Of a DNA stretch of 64,000 nt, positions 34,380 to 42,774 are shown in pieces (the first letter of the stretch is position 1; each line of letters starts with the position of its first letter). A program made the translations under genes and the position numbers. Under the pieces are notes generated by a model. It saw only the letters and a list, made by a program, of their open reading frames with translations. It ran no database searches and was not told where the DNA came from. Source of the stretch: Chitinophagales bacterium (GTDB taxonomy: Bacteria; Bacteroidota; Bacteroidia; Chitinophagales; Chitinophagaceae); assembly GCA_020636495.1 (NCBI GenBank), contig JACJXQ010000008.1, positions 806,001 to 870,000 on the forward strand. Direction: 5' to 3'.

Positions 34380-36206
34380 TTATGGCCTGTTTGACAACCG
34401 GTACCCTATAGTGATCCTCATATAAGGTTGAGTATATAGCTTTTGTAACTCTTTATCAGGTACAGAATTTTTATCTACTCCCGTTTTATGAACCATAACA
34501 TCCACCATCCAACGTTCTCCGAACGACGCTGACGCTCCGATCATAAACCCATACCTGAAGAAATTACTATACGTAGTTTCTTTGTCAAGGTCATAACCGG
34601 TATACTCATCAGTATTATAAGTAAACAGGTCGCTGAAGCTTTTAGGGGCAGGGCCGTCAGGTGCAGGTTGCCCTTGTACTGTGGTATAGAAAGTTGCAGG
34701 GTCAATATTTTCAGTGTATTGCTTGCCCAGGTTGGTAAAACGGTTCATTTCCTCTTTTGTCTGTAGTACAGAACTGTATGTCACTGATCCGCCTAATATG
34801 AAGGCAAAAGTCTTGTTCACCTGGTATTTTACCATCAACGGCAATTCAATATCCCACATTTGTTTACCGGTTATTTTCTTGCCTACATGTATGGAATCGT
34901 ATACCTGCCCGTATGTGTAGGTGCGGAAGATAGTATCCGGCGGGTTAGGGGTTAATATACTGCTGTCTACGGCCCCTCGTACCAGGCGGCTGGTAGAGTC
35001 GAAGGTAGAGCTGGTTATTTTATGATAGTCATGTATGCCATTGGCAAATGTTCCGGTAGTGGCATTGCCCATATGGAAAGTTGGTTGCAGTATGACAGAG
35101 AAGTTGGAAGGCAGCCTGTATTCAAGATATGGAGCTACTGCCCATTTATTGGCTCTCCACGACTGGTTGAAGCCTAATGAATACCCGGCTTTTATACCAA
35201 AGTCAAGCGGCAGTGGTTTCTTTTTCTTTGTAATAACAGGCGCTACGGTTTCGCTCAGTTCGTTCCCTGATGAGTCTGCAGGGATAAAGAGCTTCTTCTT
35301 TTTGCCTGTATCAGTATAGCTGTACTGTTCAGTTATAGATTCCGGCGATATTGCAGGCATATCCATCACTTCCGATGCTGCAGGAATGTTTAGTGGCTGT
35401 GTAGCCGAAAATGCATCTGCAGGGTTTACCGAGGCCATTATGCTTTCTGACGGTGGAATAATGGCCGGTTTAGCCTTTTTTGTCTGCCCTGTTTTGTTAT
35501 TTGTACCTGCTTCCTGTGTTGGGTCCGTATTGTTATCGGTAGCCAATGGCACTGCCGGCAGGGGTACGGTCTGCATAGAACGGGTGACGGCGGCAACAGG
35601 CGTAGCAATACTGCTCATCGCCTGTTGTGGCATTAAAGACATAATGTCTTGCTGCCTGCCCCGGGTATCAGGCGCAGTGTTGCGCCCGGAGTTGTTCTGA
35701 TGGTTGGAGGAGTGAGTTACAGCAACGTCGTTGCTGCTGAGGGCAGGGGCTGTATTTTGCTCTGTATGTTTATTATTATCGGTACGTTGTTTACTATTTG
35801 TTGTGTTACCTGTTGTTTGTGGTTCTGAGATATTTTTTTTGTTGGCCGTGTGTGATGGTATATTATCTTCATTTACACTGTTGCCTGCCTGCTGCTCATT
35901 ATTTTGGACGAATTGAGCAACATCCGCATCTTCAGCAGAAGTCTTATCATTAAGTGGTGTAGCATGATTATCAGCCATAAGTTTTCCGCCGCTGTTATAT
36001 AGATAACCGGCCATAATTACAGTGGCTGATACCAGTATCAGCGCTCCTATTCCCCAGAACCACCAAATGGGGAACACCTTTTTTCTTCCGTTCTGTGCAT
36101 CCAGCCTTTTTTCCAGCGCATCCCATATTGCAGGGGGCGGCGTTTCGGCGTGGTTGCCCATCTCCCGGTCGAAAAACTCATCGATATTTATTTTACGTCC
36201 GTCCAT
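34380..36206 (-). CDS. Anti-sigma-like protein fused to an outer-membrane beta-barrel-like domain
   Basis: 608 aa. Residues 1-43 are a charged cytoplasmic-type segment ('IDEFFDREMGNHAETPPPAIWDALEKRL'), then one strong transmembrane helix (about 45-70). A low-complexity Asn/Thr/Pro-rich stretch of about 260 residues leads to a C-terminal region (about 333-608) of alternating strands ('FGIKAGYSLGFNQSW', 'YLEYRLPSNFSVILQPTFHMG', 'ELPLMVKYQVNKTFAFILGGSV', 'YMRITIGYRLSNRP') like OMP_b-brl/PorT-type barrels. It begins 4 bp after the ECF sigma gene, so the N-terminus is likely its anti-sigma part. The layout suggests a protein reaching from the inner to the outer membrane (inference). Confidence 0.78.
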   Translation of the reverse strand: MDGRKINIDEFFDREMGNHAETPPPAIWDALEKRLDAQNGRKKVFPIWWFWGIGALILVSATVIMAGYLYNSGGKLMADNHATPLNDKTSAEDADVAQFVQNNEQQAGNSVNEDNIPSHTANKKNISEPQTTGNTTNSKQRTDNNKHTEQNTAPALSSNDVAVTHSSNHQNNSGRNTAPDTRGRQQDIMSLMPQQAMSSIATPVAAVTRSMQTVPLPAVPLATDNNTDPTQEAGTNNKTGQTKKAKPAIIPPSESIMASVNPADAFSATQPLNIPAASEVMDMPAISPESITEQYSYTDTGKKKKLFIPADSSGNELSETVAPVITKKKKPLPLDFGIKAGYSLGFNQSWRANKWAVAPYLEYRLPSNFSVILQPTFHMGNATTGTFANGIHDYHKITSSTFDSTSRLVRGAVDSSILTPNPPDTIFRTYTYGQVYDSIHVGKKITGKQMWDIELPLMVKYQVNKTFAFILGGSVTYSSVLQTKEEMNRFTNLGKQYTENIDPATFYTTVQGQPAPDGPAPKSFSDLFTYNTDEYTGYDLDKETTYSNFFRYGFMIGASASFGERWMVDVMVHKTGVDKNSVPDKELQKLYTQPYMRITIGYRLSNRP

Positions 36207-36210
36207 AACG

Positions 36211-36807
36211 TTATCGCTTCATTATTGAGTTGATCTTGTCCTTTAATCGTTTGCGGGCATCATTCAGATGCCACCTGCTATTTACTTCACTGATACCCAG
36301 TGTTTCTGATATGTCTTTATGTTTATAATCTTCAAATACAAATAAGTTGAATACTATTCTTTGCGTGTCCGGTAGTTCCTGCACAATGGCCAGCAACTCT
36401 TTGTAAGACAGCTTGCCTACTATGTCATCGCTCATATATACCTCTTCAGGTATCTCGGCAGCGTGATACACTTGCTGGTCTTTTACATATTTGCGCAAAT
36501 GGTCCATCACCGTATTGGTCACCACTTTTTTTATCCATCCTTCAAACGACCCGGTGCCAGAATAGCTGCTTATTTTGGTGAACACCTTAAAAAAGGCATC
36601 ATTAAGCATTTCATCTGCCAGTTCATCATGTTTGGTATATCTTTTTATAGTGGCATATGCCTGTGGTGCGTATTTGTTGTATAGCGCCTTCTGGGCGGCT
36701 CGGTTCTGGGCAATACACTCCTGTATCAGCAGTTGGGTGTCTTCCCATACCGACTGATCCCCGTCTTTTTCAGACGAATGAGACCTGTTATTTAGCCAGA
36801 GTGTCAA
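36211..36807 (-). CDS. ECF RNA polymerase sigma factor (sigma-70 family)
   Basis: 198 aa. Region 2 is seen in 'KALYNKYAPQAYATIKRYTKHDELADEMLNDAFFKVFTKI' and 'FEGWIKKVVTNTVMDHLRKY'; region 4 in 'LPDTQRIVFNLFVFEDYKHKDISETLGISEVNSRWHLNDARKRLKDKI'. This is the Bacteroidota ECF type. The next gene, four bases away, encodes the likely anti-sigma/envelope protein. Targets unknown; self-regulation through the upstream inverted repeats is possible. Confidence 0.93.
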   Translation of the reverse strand: MTLWLNNRSHSSEKDGDQSVWEDTQLLIQECIAQNRAAQKALYNKYAPQAYATIKRYTKHDELADEMLNDAFFKVFTKISSYSGTGSFEGWIKKVVTNTVMDHLRKYVKDQQVYHAAEIPEEVYMSDDIVGKLSYKELLAIVQELPDTQRIVFNLFVFEDYKHKDISETLGISEVNSRWHLNDARKRLKDKINSIMKR

Positions 36808-36867
36808 ATGTTATTTTTCTTTTATGTCATATGCGCCAGGCTTACCTTACATATACAGACGTATAAA

Positions 36868-36903
36868 ACTAACTTTTTGTTAGTATTCAGAAAAAGCTTT
36901 CTG
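36868..36903. promoter_or_regulatory. Two adjacent inverted repeats between sigma gene and T9SS gene
   Basis: ACTAAC-TTTTT-GTTAGT (36868-36884) and CAGAAA-AAGC-TTTCTG (36888-36903) lie back to back in the 235-bp gap between the divergent sigma-factor gene and the gene at 37043. They could be operators or short hairpins. No other feature is seen in this gap. Confidence 0.4.
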
Positions 36904-37042
36904 ATACAATAAAGTATATATAAAAAGTGTTGTATGCGTGTGGCATGTATCCTGATATTATCAGTTGATATCTGGCTTTTTTGTAGTGTGTCCATAGAAC
37001 ACCTGTTAAAGTTGGTATCTTCGCGGACTTATAATTCGAGTG

Positions 37043-39301
37043 ATGAGAAAATTACCTGTAACGGTTATACTTATTTTCCTGCATATCACGGCTTTTGCTC
37101 AACGGCAGAACAACAACTGGTGTTTTGGTAATGGTGCAGCGATCGATTTTAATAGTGGCAGCCCTGCATCATACAAATCATCCGTTAATGCTTTTGAGGC
37201 ATGTGCTACCGTGAGCGACAGGCAGTCGGGAGCTTTACTTTTTTATACTGATGGGGTAAGGATATGGAATAGCCAACATAATGTGATGCCCAACGGTAAC
37301 GCTATCGGAAATGATATCTTTTCCAGTGCTATGAGAGGTGTAGCCATCGTTCCGGTTACAAATGACAGTAACAAGTATTATGTTTTTGCAATGGATCCGG
37401 AGGATATTTCTGAAGGGGCATTGTTTTATTCAGTAGTAGATATGAAGCTGAACGGTGGGTTGGGCGATGTTGTTTCCGGTAAAAAGAAAATTAAGCTTGG
37501 TAAGGATTTTGTAGAAGGTATGGCGGCAGTGCCTACCTGCGACGGACACTGGCTGCTTTTGTCATCCAAAGTAAAGAACGAATTCTACGCCTACCGGATA
37601 TCAGGGTCAGGAATAGATACCAATGCAGTAATATCACAAATGCCATATCCTTATGTGGCACATACGCTCGCGTGCATCAAGGCTTCGCCTGATGAAAAAA
37701 AGATATTGTACACAGAATATACGTCTCTTCCTTTTAGCGGCAGCACTTATAGTATAATAACATGGCACGATTTTGATGAAAAGACCGGTGTGATAAGCAA
37801 CGGACAATTGCTGGACGCCGCCTCTACCGTTGCCAACTATTATAGCGGAGAATTTTCTGAAGACGGTACCAAGGTATATATAAGCGACCTGAGGAATAGA
37901 GAGGTGTTGCAATACGACCTGTCGCAACCTAGCCTGGCAGCTATAACGGCATCACGCAAAACGGTTTACAAAGCAGGTTCCGGCAAATCGATATCATTAT
38001 TGCAAATGGGCCCCGATAATAATATTTATGTGGCCAACAACGGGTTGACAGCGATAGACCGTATCAGCAATACCAATGCTGCTTTCCCCGGTTGCGTATA
38101 CGCCACCGGTATTGTCACTTTAGCACCGGGAACTTCTTCAAGACAATCATTACCACCGGCTGTAACCTACCCGGAAGTTAAAAGCCTGGATACGGTTTAT
38201 ACTACGTCTGACCGTACTTTCTGTTATGGTGATACGTTGCATCTGCAGGGCTTGCCCGGGGCACTTAAATACCTGTGGCAGGACAACAGCACGCAAAACG
38301 TTTACAAAGTAGACAGGAAGGGTACTTATTGGGTAACGTCCAGTTTCTCCTGCCTGGAGCAAACAGATACTTATAATGTATCTATGACCACATTACCCTT
38401 ATACATTGGTAAGGACACAACTATTTGTTATGGTGATAAATTGTTGCTGAAAGCAGGATTAAGCGGTGACTCAACAACCTACCTTTGGCAGGACGGCACA
38501 ACTGCTGATAGCCTTACGGTAATACGTGACGGTATGTATTACGTAACGGTGCATTCGGGCGCATGCCTGGCCAGCGATACTATATCAGTGTCTTTGAATA
38601 CAAAGGCATTTTTCAACTTGGGAGAAGATACCATACTCTGTACAGGCGATGAATATATATTAACAGCCCCCGACGATGCTGATACTTTTATGTGGAGTAC
38701 AACCTCGTTGGATAGTTTTATTACCATCAAAGAAAAAGGAACTTACTCATTGAAGATAGAACGCGGTGGCTGTAGTTTTAAAGACAGCATTGATGTGAAA
38801 TATGCGGAGTCTTCTTTTAATATAGGCAAGGACTCAACACTGTGCAATGGTGAAGAATACACGATAGGTATGGGGTCAATACTGAATAGCCAATACTATT
38901 GGAGCCCTACCGGAACTATGGATTCACTGGTTACTGCAACCGAACCGGGTATTTATGCACTTACGGTTCAGAACCGCTGTGGAACTTTTCATGATACAGC
39001 ACTTGTAGATTTTAAAGTGTGTGATTGTAACCCCATAACACCAACTGCATTCACCCCCAACAACGACGGACTGAATGATAAATTCGGACCGATACTGAAA
39101 TGCAAAACCGCGACATTCAACTTTATTATTGTCAACAGGTTTGGCGAGGTGGTATTCAAAACCAATCAACTGCACGACAGGTGGGATGGCAGCTATAAGG
39201 GACAACCCTGTGATGTGGGCACCTACTACTTTATGATAAAAGTGCACAACACCAGCGATACCGATGAATTCTTTAAAGGAGATGTGGTGCTGATGAGATA
39301 A
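37043..39301 (+). CDS. Large secreted protein with propeller-like N-terminus and T9SS type B domain
   Basis: 752 aa from ATG at 37043 (a GTG precedes it). Signal peptide to about residue 20 (LHITAFAQ). The first 350 residues ('NNWCFGNGAAIDFNSG', 'GALLFYTDGVRIWNSQHNVMPNG', 'DGTKVYISDLRNREVLQYDLS') form a propeller-type region common in Bacteroidota surface proteins. Four to five Ig-like modules follow, each opening with 'TICYGDKLLLKAG' or 'TLCNGEEYTIG'-type sequences. It ends in the gliding-type domain 'TAFTPNNDGLNDKFGPILKC...FIIVNRFGEVVF...FKGDVVLMR'. T9SS export is expected; adhesion is a guess. Confidence 0.87.
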   Translation: MRKLPVTVILIFLHITAFAQRQNNNWCFGNGAAIDFNSGSPASYKSSVNAFEACATVSDRQSGALLFYTDGVRIWNSQHNVMPNGNAIGNDIFSSAMRGVAIVPVTNDSNKYYVFAMDPEDISEGALFYSVVDMKLNGGLGDVVSGKKKIKLGKDFVEGMAAVPTCDGHWLLLSSKVKNEFYAYRISGSGIDTNAVISQMPYPYVAHTLACIKASPDEKKILYTEYTSLPFSGSTYSIITWHDFDEKTGVISNGQLLDAASTVANYYSGEFSEDGTKVYISDLRNREVLQYDLSQPSLAAITASRKTVYKAGSGKSISLLQMGPDNNIYVANNGLTAIDRISNTNAAFPGCVYATGIVTLAPGTSSRQSLPPAVTYPEVKSLDTVYTTSDRTFCYGDTLHLQGLPGALKYLWQDNSTQNVYKVDRKGTYWVTSSFSCLEQTDTYNVSMTTLPLYIGKDTTICYGDKLLLKAGLSGDSTTYLWQDGTTADSLTVIRDGMYYVTVHSGACLASDTISVSLNTKAFFNLGEDTILCTGDEYILTAPDDADTFMWSTTSLDSFITIKEKGTYSLKIERGGCSFKDSIDVKYAESSFNIGKDSTLCNGEEYTIGMGSILNSQYYWSPTGTMDSLVTATEPGIYALTVQNRCGTFHDTALVDFKVCDCNPITPTAFTPNNDGLNDKFGPILKCKTATFNFIIVNRFGEVVFKTNQLHDRWDGSYKGQPCDVGTYYFMIKVHNTSDTDEFFKGDVVLMR

Positions 39302-39306
39302 TAAGA

Positions 39307-39639
39307 TCAGCTAAGCTTCTCATTACTCTTATGCCTGTCGGCATCGCGTTTTGTTTTTTTATCCATGTTGTTTTTCAGGGCTGTGGTCAGGTCTACCCCG
39401 GTCTGGTTGGCCAGGCATATCAGCACCCACAGCACATCCGCCATTTCATCTGCCAGCTCTTTGCCCATATCGCTTTTTTTGAACGATTGATCGCCATAAG
39501 TGCGTACCATCAGCCGGGCCAGTTCCCCGGTCTCTTCCATTAATATGCCCAGGTTGGTCAGCTCGCTGAAGTAGCGGACACCTACGTTTTTTATCCATTC
39601 ATCTACCTGTTGCTGTGCTTCGCGGATGGTCAGTTCCAT
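39307..39639 (-). CDS. MazG-like nucleotide pyrophosphohydrolase
   Basis: 110 aa single-domain protein with the all-alpha NTP-PPase pattern: 'LGILMEETGELARLM' (metal-binding E-E-x-x-E) and 'ELADEMADVLWVLICLANQTGVDL' (D-E-x-x-D). It likely hydrolyses non-canonical or excess NTPs to NMP and PPi, a house-cleaning role. It ends five bases from the convergent T9SS gene. Confidence 0.88.
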   Translation of the reverse strand: MELTIREAQQQVDEWIKNVGVRYFSELTNLGILMEETGELARLMVRTYGDQSFKKSDMGKELADEMADVLWVLICLANQTGVDLTTALKNNMDKKTKRDADRHKSNEKLS

Positions 39640-39849
39640 TGTCTTGGTAATTAGTGATTAGTTAAAAGTCGTAACTATCACGATAATAGTCAAATATTCC
39701 CCGTATAGGGTTATTTTTAACGTTTGGCTTAGAGCTAATTTGTTAGTTTACACAAAAAAGAAGAACTTACTTTATGATCAAAAAGTATCTGTCAGGGCTA
39801 TAGCTTATAAGTTTTGGGTTGATACTTTTAAATTTTGAATTAACTAAGA

Positions 39850-40812
39850 ATGTCATACACATCAGATACGGAAGCGGCAAAAGCACTCACAGTACATTTT
39901 GATACCATAAAAAAATCCATCGCCAAAGTAATAGTAGGGCAGGATGACGTAGTAGATAAACTGGTTATCTCCATACTTTGTAATGGCCACAGCTTGCTTG
40001 TGGGAGTACCGGGACTGGCAAAAACGCTGCTGGTAAAGACTGTTGCCGATGTGCTGGATCTTTCTTTTAAACGCATCCAGTTTACCCCCGACCTGATGCC
40101 CAGCGATATTATCGGTGCGGAGATACTCAACGAGCAAAGGGCTTTTAAATTCCTGAAAGGCCCCATATTCGCTAATATTATCCTTGCAGATGAGATCAAC
40201 CGTACACCCCCAAAAACACAGGCGGCGCTGCTGGAAGCCATGCAGGAACGTAATGTAACCGTAGCGGGTGAGATATATAAGCTGCCGCAGCCTTTCTTTG
40301 TACTGGCTACGCAAAACCCGATAGAACAGGAAGGTACCTACCCGCTGCCCGAAGCGCAGCTGGACAGGTTCATGTTTCACATAACACTGGACTACCCCAG
40401 CCATGCAGAGGAGGTAGCCATAGTGCGCAACACTACGGGTGTGCAGGATATAGATCTGCCCAAGGTGCTGAATGCGGAAGAGATCATGTATTTCCAGGGG
40501 CTGATAAGGCGTGTTCCTGTACCTGATAATGTATTGGAATATGCAGTATCTTTAGTACACAAAACCCGCCCGGCCAGTGCTACAGCGCCCGAAGTGGCTA
40601 AAAAGTATATAGGCTACGGCGCAGGGCCTCGTGCCTCTCAATACCTGGTGCTGGGTGCCAAATGCCATGCACTGTTGCATGGCAAATACTCGCCTGATAT
40701 TGAGGATGTACAGGCAATGGCTATGGAGGTGCTGCGGCACCGTATAGTGCGCAACTACAAGGCCGAGGCCGAAGGCATAGGGCAGGAAGAACTCATCAAA
40801 CAACTGTTTTAG
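39850..40812 (+). CDS. MoxR-family AAA+ ATPase
   Basis: 320 aa. Walker A 'GVPGLAKT' (52-59) with the Gly-Leu-Ala form typical of MoxR, Walker B 'ILADEINRTPPKTQAALLEAMQE' and sensor 'PFFVLATQNPIEQEGTYPLPEAQLDRFMFH'. MoxR ATPases act as chaperones, often for metal-centre or membrane complexes together with VWA/DUF58 proteins, but no such partner follows here. The next gene starts two bases after the stop, so the two form a unit. Confidence 0.92.
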   Translation: MSYTSDTEAAKALTVHFDTIKKSIAKVIVGQDDVVDKLVISILCNGHSLLVGVPGLAKTLLVKTVADVLDLSFKRIQFTPDLMPSDIIGAEILNEQRAFKFLKGPIFANIILADEINRTPPKTQAALLEAMQERNVTVAGEIYKLPQPFFVLATQNPIEQEGTYPLPEAQLDRFMFHITLDYPSHAEEVAIVRNTTGVQDIDLPKVLNAEEIMYFQGLIRRVPVPDNVLEYAVSLVHKTRPASATAPEVAKKYIGYGAGPRASQYLVLGAKCHALLHGKYSPDIEDVQAMAMEVLRHRIVRNYKAEAEGIGQEELIKQLF

Positions 40813-40814
40813 TC

Positions 40815-41288
40815 ATGAGCACTATAATAGAGAAAGCATCTTTTCTTCGTAATAAACTGGTACCTCTGTTGGGTACGATAAAGGCCAATGAGCCTGCGCG
40901 CTGGGGCAAAATGAATGCTCAGCAGATGATAGAGCATATGCGCTACGCTTTTATGGAGGCGGCGGGCAAATACGACAGAACCATACTGACGGCAGAAGAA
41001 CACCTGCCAAAGATGTATGCTTTTATGATGAGTGAAAAACCATTCAGGGAGAACACCCCCAACCAGTTGCTGCCCAATGAGCCTGAACCACTGGAATACG
41101 AAGACATTCCCCGTGCACTGGAAGCATTAAAAACGGAGATAGAGAACTTTTTCCACGAATTCGCCAATCACCCGGATAAGAAAGTTACCAACCCTTTCTT
41201 CGGCCACCTGAATTTTGAAGAGTGGGTGCAACTGTTACACAAACATAGCTGGCACCACCTTAAACAATTCGGGGTGGAAAATTCGTAA
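40815..41288 (+). CDS. DinB-like / DUF1569 family protein
   Basis: 157 aa, four-helix-bundle composition. 'PARWGKMNAQQMIEHMRYAFMEAAGK' and the C-terminal 'FGHLNFEEWVQLLHKHSWHHLKQFG' place histidines where DinB-type proteins bind a metal. The function of the family is unclear (some are thiol transferases). Coupled to the MoxR gene by a two-base gap, so it may share its regulation. Confidence 0.75.
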   Translation: MSTIIEKASFLRNKLVPLLGTIKANEPARWGKMNAQQMIEHMRYAFMEAAGKYDRTILTAEEHLPKMYAFMMSEKPFRENTPNQLLPNEPEPLEYEDIPRALEALKTEIENFFHEFANHPDKKVTNPFFGHLNFEEWVQLLHKHSWHHLKQFGVENS

Positions 41289-41308
41289 CAACATTGTTCA
41301 GCATATAG

Positions 41309-42190
41309 CTACTCTCCTTTATAGAATAGTTTTCCTTGCCATACCTGTCCTGTTTTGTTGTCAGAAATCCTGTAATAATACATTCCCGTATTCAATTGCA
41401 GTTCTTTTACAGGTATGGCTTGTGCATGATAGATGAACAGCGTTTTGACAACTTGTCCGATCGTATTGAAGATACTAATGGTACCTTCTTGCAGGTTTTC
41501 TGGAAGAATGATCTTACTGATAACGGTTGCAGGGTGAGGTGATATGGTCACAGATCCGTGACTTGTTTTGCTTAATGTCGCTACGCCTACATAACAGGAA
41601 TCTGTGTTAGTAAAAAATTTGTAGCCACCTGGATTGCCATAAGGTATAGGCGGAGTAACATTTGTTTTATTTCCATTGTGGTGGAAACATACAAGCCATG
41701 AATGTCCCTCTACATTATGGTAATTTTCCAACGGAAATAGTACGCCATCTATGCACCCTATCCCTTCTACAACAGCATATGGCCAGCCACCACTACCGGA
41801 TACACCATTAAAATAGAAGACTTTATACCATACTGAGTCCAATCGCACAGAGTCGATACGGCTTACATAATGTGTACCATTGGGGTAGTGTATACTATCT
41901 CCTACCTGTAAAGAAAAATCGTACAACAGGTATTCTACACCTCCTTTGAGCATGTATACACGTTGGGTTGTGGTATCATTTCGTACGAAAAAGCCGGGCG
42001 TCGTGAATGATTTGTACACTATGCCATTAATAGTAACGTCCTTTTGAATCTCAAATTTTCCAACTCCCCAAGTATACATATCACTGAATCCTTCATGCCA
42101 TACATTTCCACTGTCAGTAAACCGGATCTTTTGTGCAGACAGGATTTGTGTAAACAGTAAAAAGAGAATGAATGTAATAGTGTGTTTCAC
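41309..42190 (-). CDS. Secreted protein with T9SS type A sorting domain
   Basis: 293 aa. Signal peptide (FILFLLFTQILSAQ). The body has the pattern seen in small Bacteroidota surface proteins ('GVVYKSF', 'VYMLKGGVEYLLYDFSLQVGDSI', 'VEGIGCIDGVLFPL'), whose role is unknown. The C-terminus is a type A sorting domain ('TISPHPATVISKIILPENLQ', 'IFNTIGQVVKTLF', 'LNTGMYYYRISDN'). It is monocistronic and faces away from the noncoding region that follows. Confidence 0.83.
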   Translation of the reverse strand: MKHTITFILFLLFTQILSAQKIRFTDSGNVWHEGFSDMYTWGVGKFEIQKDVTINGIVYKSFTTPGFFVRNDTTTQRVYMLKGGVEYLLYDFSLQVGDSIHYPNGTHYVSRIDSVRLDSVWYKVFYFNGVSGSGGWPYAVVEGIGCIDGVLFPLENYHNVEGHSWLVCFHHNGNKTNVTPPIPYGNPGGYKFFTNTDSCYVGVATLSKTSHGSVTISPHPATVISKIILPENLQEGTISIFNTIGQVVKTLFIYHAQAIPVKELQLNTGMYYYRISDNKTGQVWQGKLFYKGE

Positions 42191-42285
42191 AGGCCATGCA
42201 TTATATAATAAAGATAGGATATTTTATTATGTATCGGCATGTGTTCTTTTAAGAATAAATCTTAGTAAATTACGTTTATTTTACG

Positions 42286-42293
42286 TATATTTG
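42286..42293 (+). promoter_or_regulatory. -7 promoter element driving a noncoding region
   Basis: TATATTTG matches TAnnTTTG, followed within about 30 bases by a boxA-like element. No coding frame follows on this strand, so it would drive an untranslated transcript. Confidence 0.45.
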
Positions 42294-42298
42294 TCTTA

Positions 42299-42580
42299 TT
42301 CAAATTGTCCGTTTGAACAGAGTTCTTTGACATCATGAAAACAGTTTTTTATTTTTCTCTGTTTTAGGAAACAAAAGGAAACAAAATACCACTATTGGCT
42401 GATAGTCAGTTTCTTATACAGCTATACCGGTAGGCACATTGGGAACAAAATCCCCTGTTCAGGAAACAAAATCAGTCTTTCAGGAACAAAAAAGAACTCT
42501 TTATCTGGTACACTACTTTATTTTCAGATATTCAAACCCATACGATGTGTGTTGTGATAACAATGTGTAATGTAGCAATT
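42299..42580 (+). ncRNA. Candidate noncoding transcript with boxA-like element and GGAA(A)CAAAA repeats
   Basis: After the -7 element comes an inverted repeat TTCAAA-N7-TTTGAA (42299-42317), then GTTCTTTGACA (42322-42332). This resembles the boxA antitermination signal that precedes Bacteroidota rRNA genes, but no rRNA follows. A 7-bp hairpin (AAAACAG / CTGTTTT, 42338-42365) comes next. Five short motifs GGAAACAAAA or GGAACAAAA then occur at 42367, 42377, 42442, 42462 and 42483. No open frame of note is present. It may be an orphan rRNA-type leader, a regulatory RNA, or a relic. Confidence 0.4.
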
Positions 42581-42581
42581 C

Positions 42582-42724
42582 TGAAGTCGGGCAGCGCAGT
42601 AGTAATGTGGTACCATCAGGGAGACTTCCGAAACCATTGAAGCTTATGGTTTAGGCCTCTTTTTCTTTGGTTCGTTTCTTTTGGAGGGGCAAAAGAAATG
42701 AACGGAAAGCTCAGTAAAGCTGAA
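42582..42724 (+). repeat. Dispersed hairpin repeat, copy 2
   Basis: Plus-strand counterpart of the element at 1389-1601. The hairpin AAACCAT-TGAAGCTT-ATGGTTT (42631-42652) sits at the same place as the 10-bp hairpin of copy 1 and has the same TGAAGCTT loop but a different stem sequence. The blocks before and after (GGCAGCGCAGTAGTAATGTG; GTTCGTTTCTTTTGGAG; AAAAGAAATGAACG) are shared. It is shorter because copy 1 has extra hairpins inside. It lies upstream of the gap before paaE. Confidence 0.75.
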
Positions 42725-42774
42725 GAGGTGAGGTGGTATTGATTAGCCTCAATGCAGATGTTCCGAAGATAATA

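Noticed and set aside
42322..42332. rRNA operon leader, from the boxA-like element
   Set aside because: No 16S, tRNA or 23S sequence follows; kept only as an orphan noncoding candidate.
42367..42491. CRISPR array from repeated GGAAACAAAA
   Set aside because: Motif is only 9-10 bases with irregular spacing (10 to 65 bases), and no cas genes are near.
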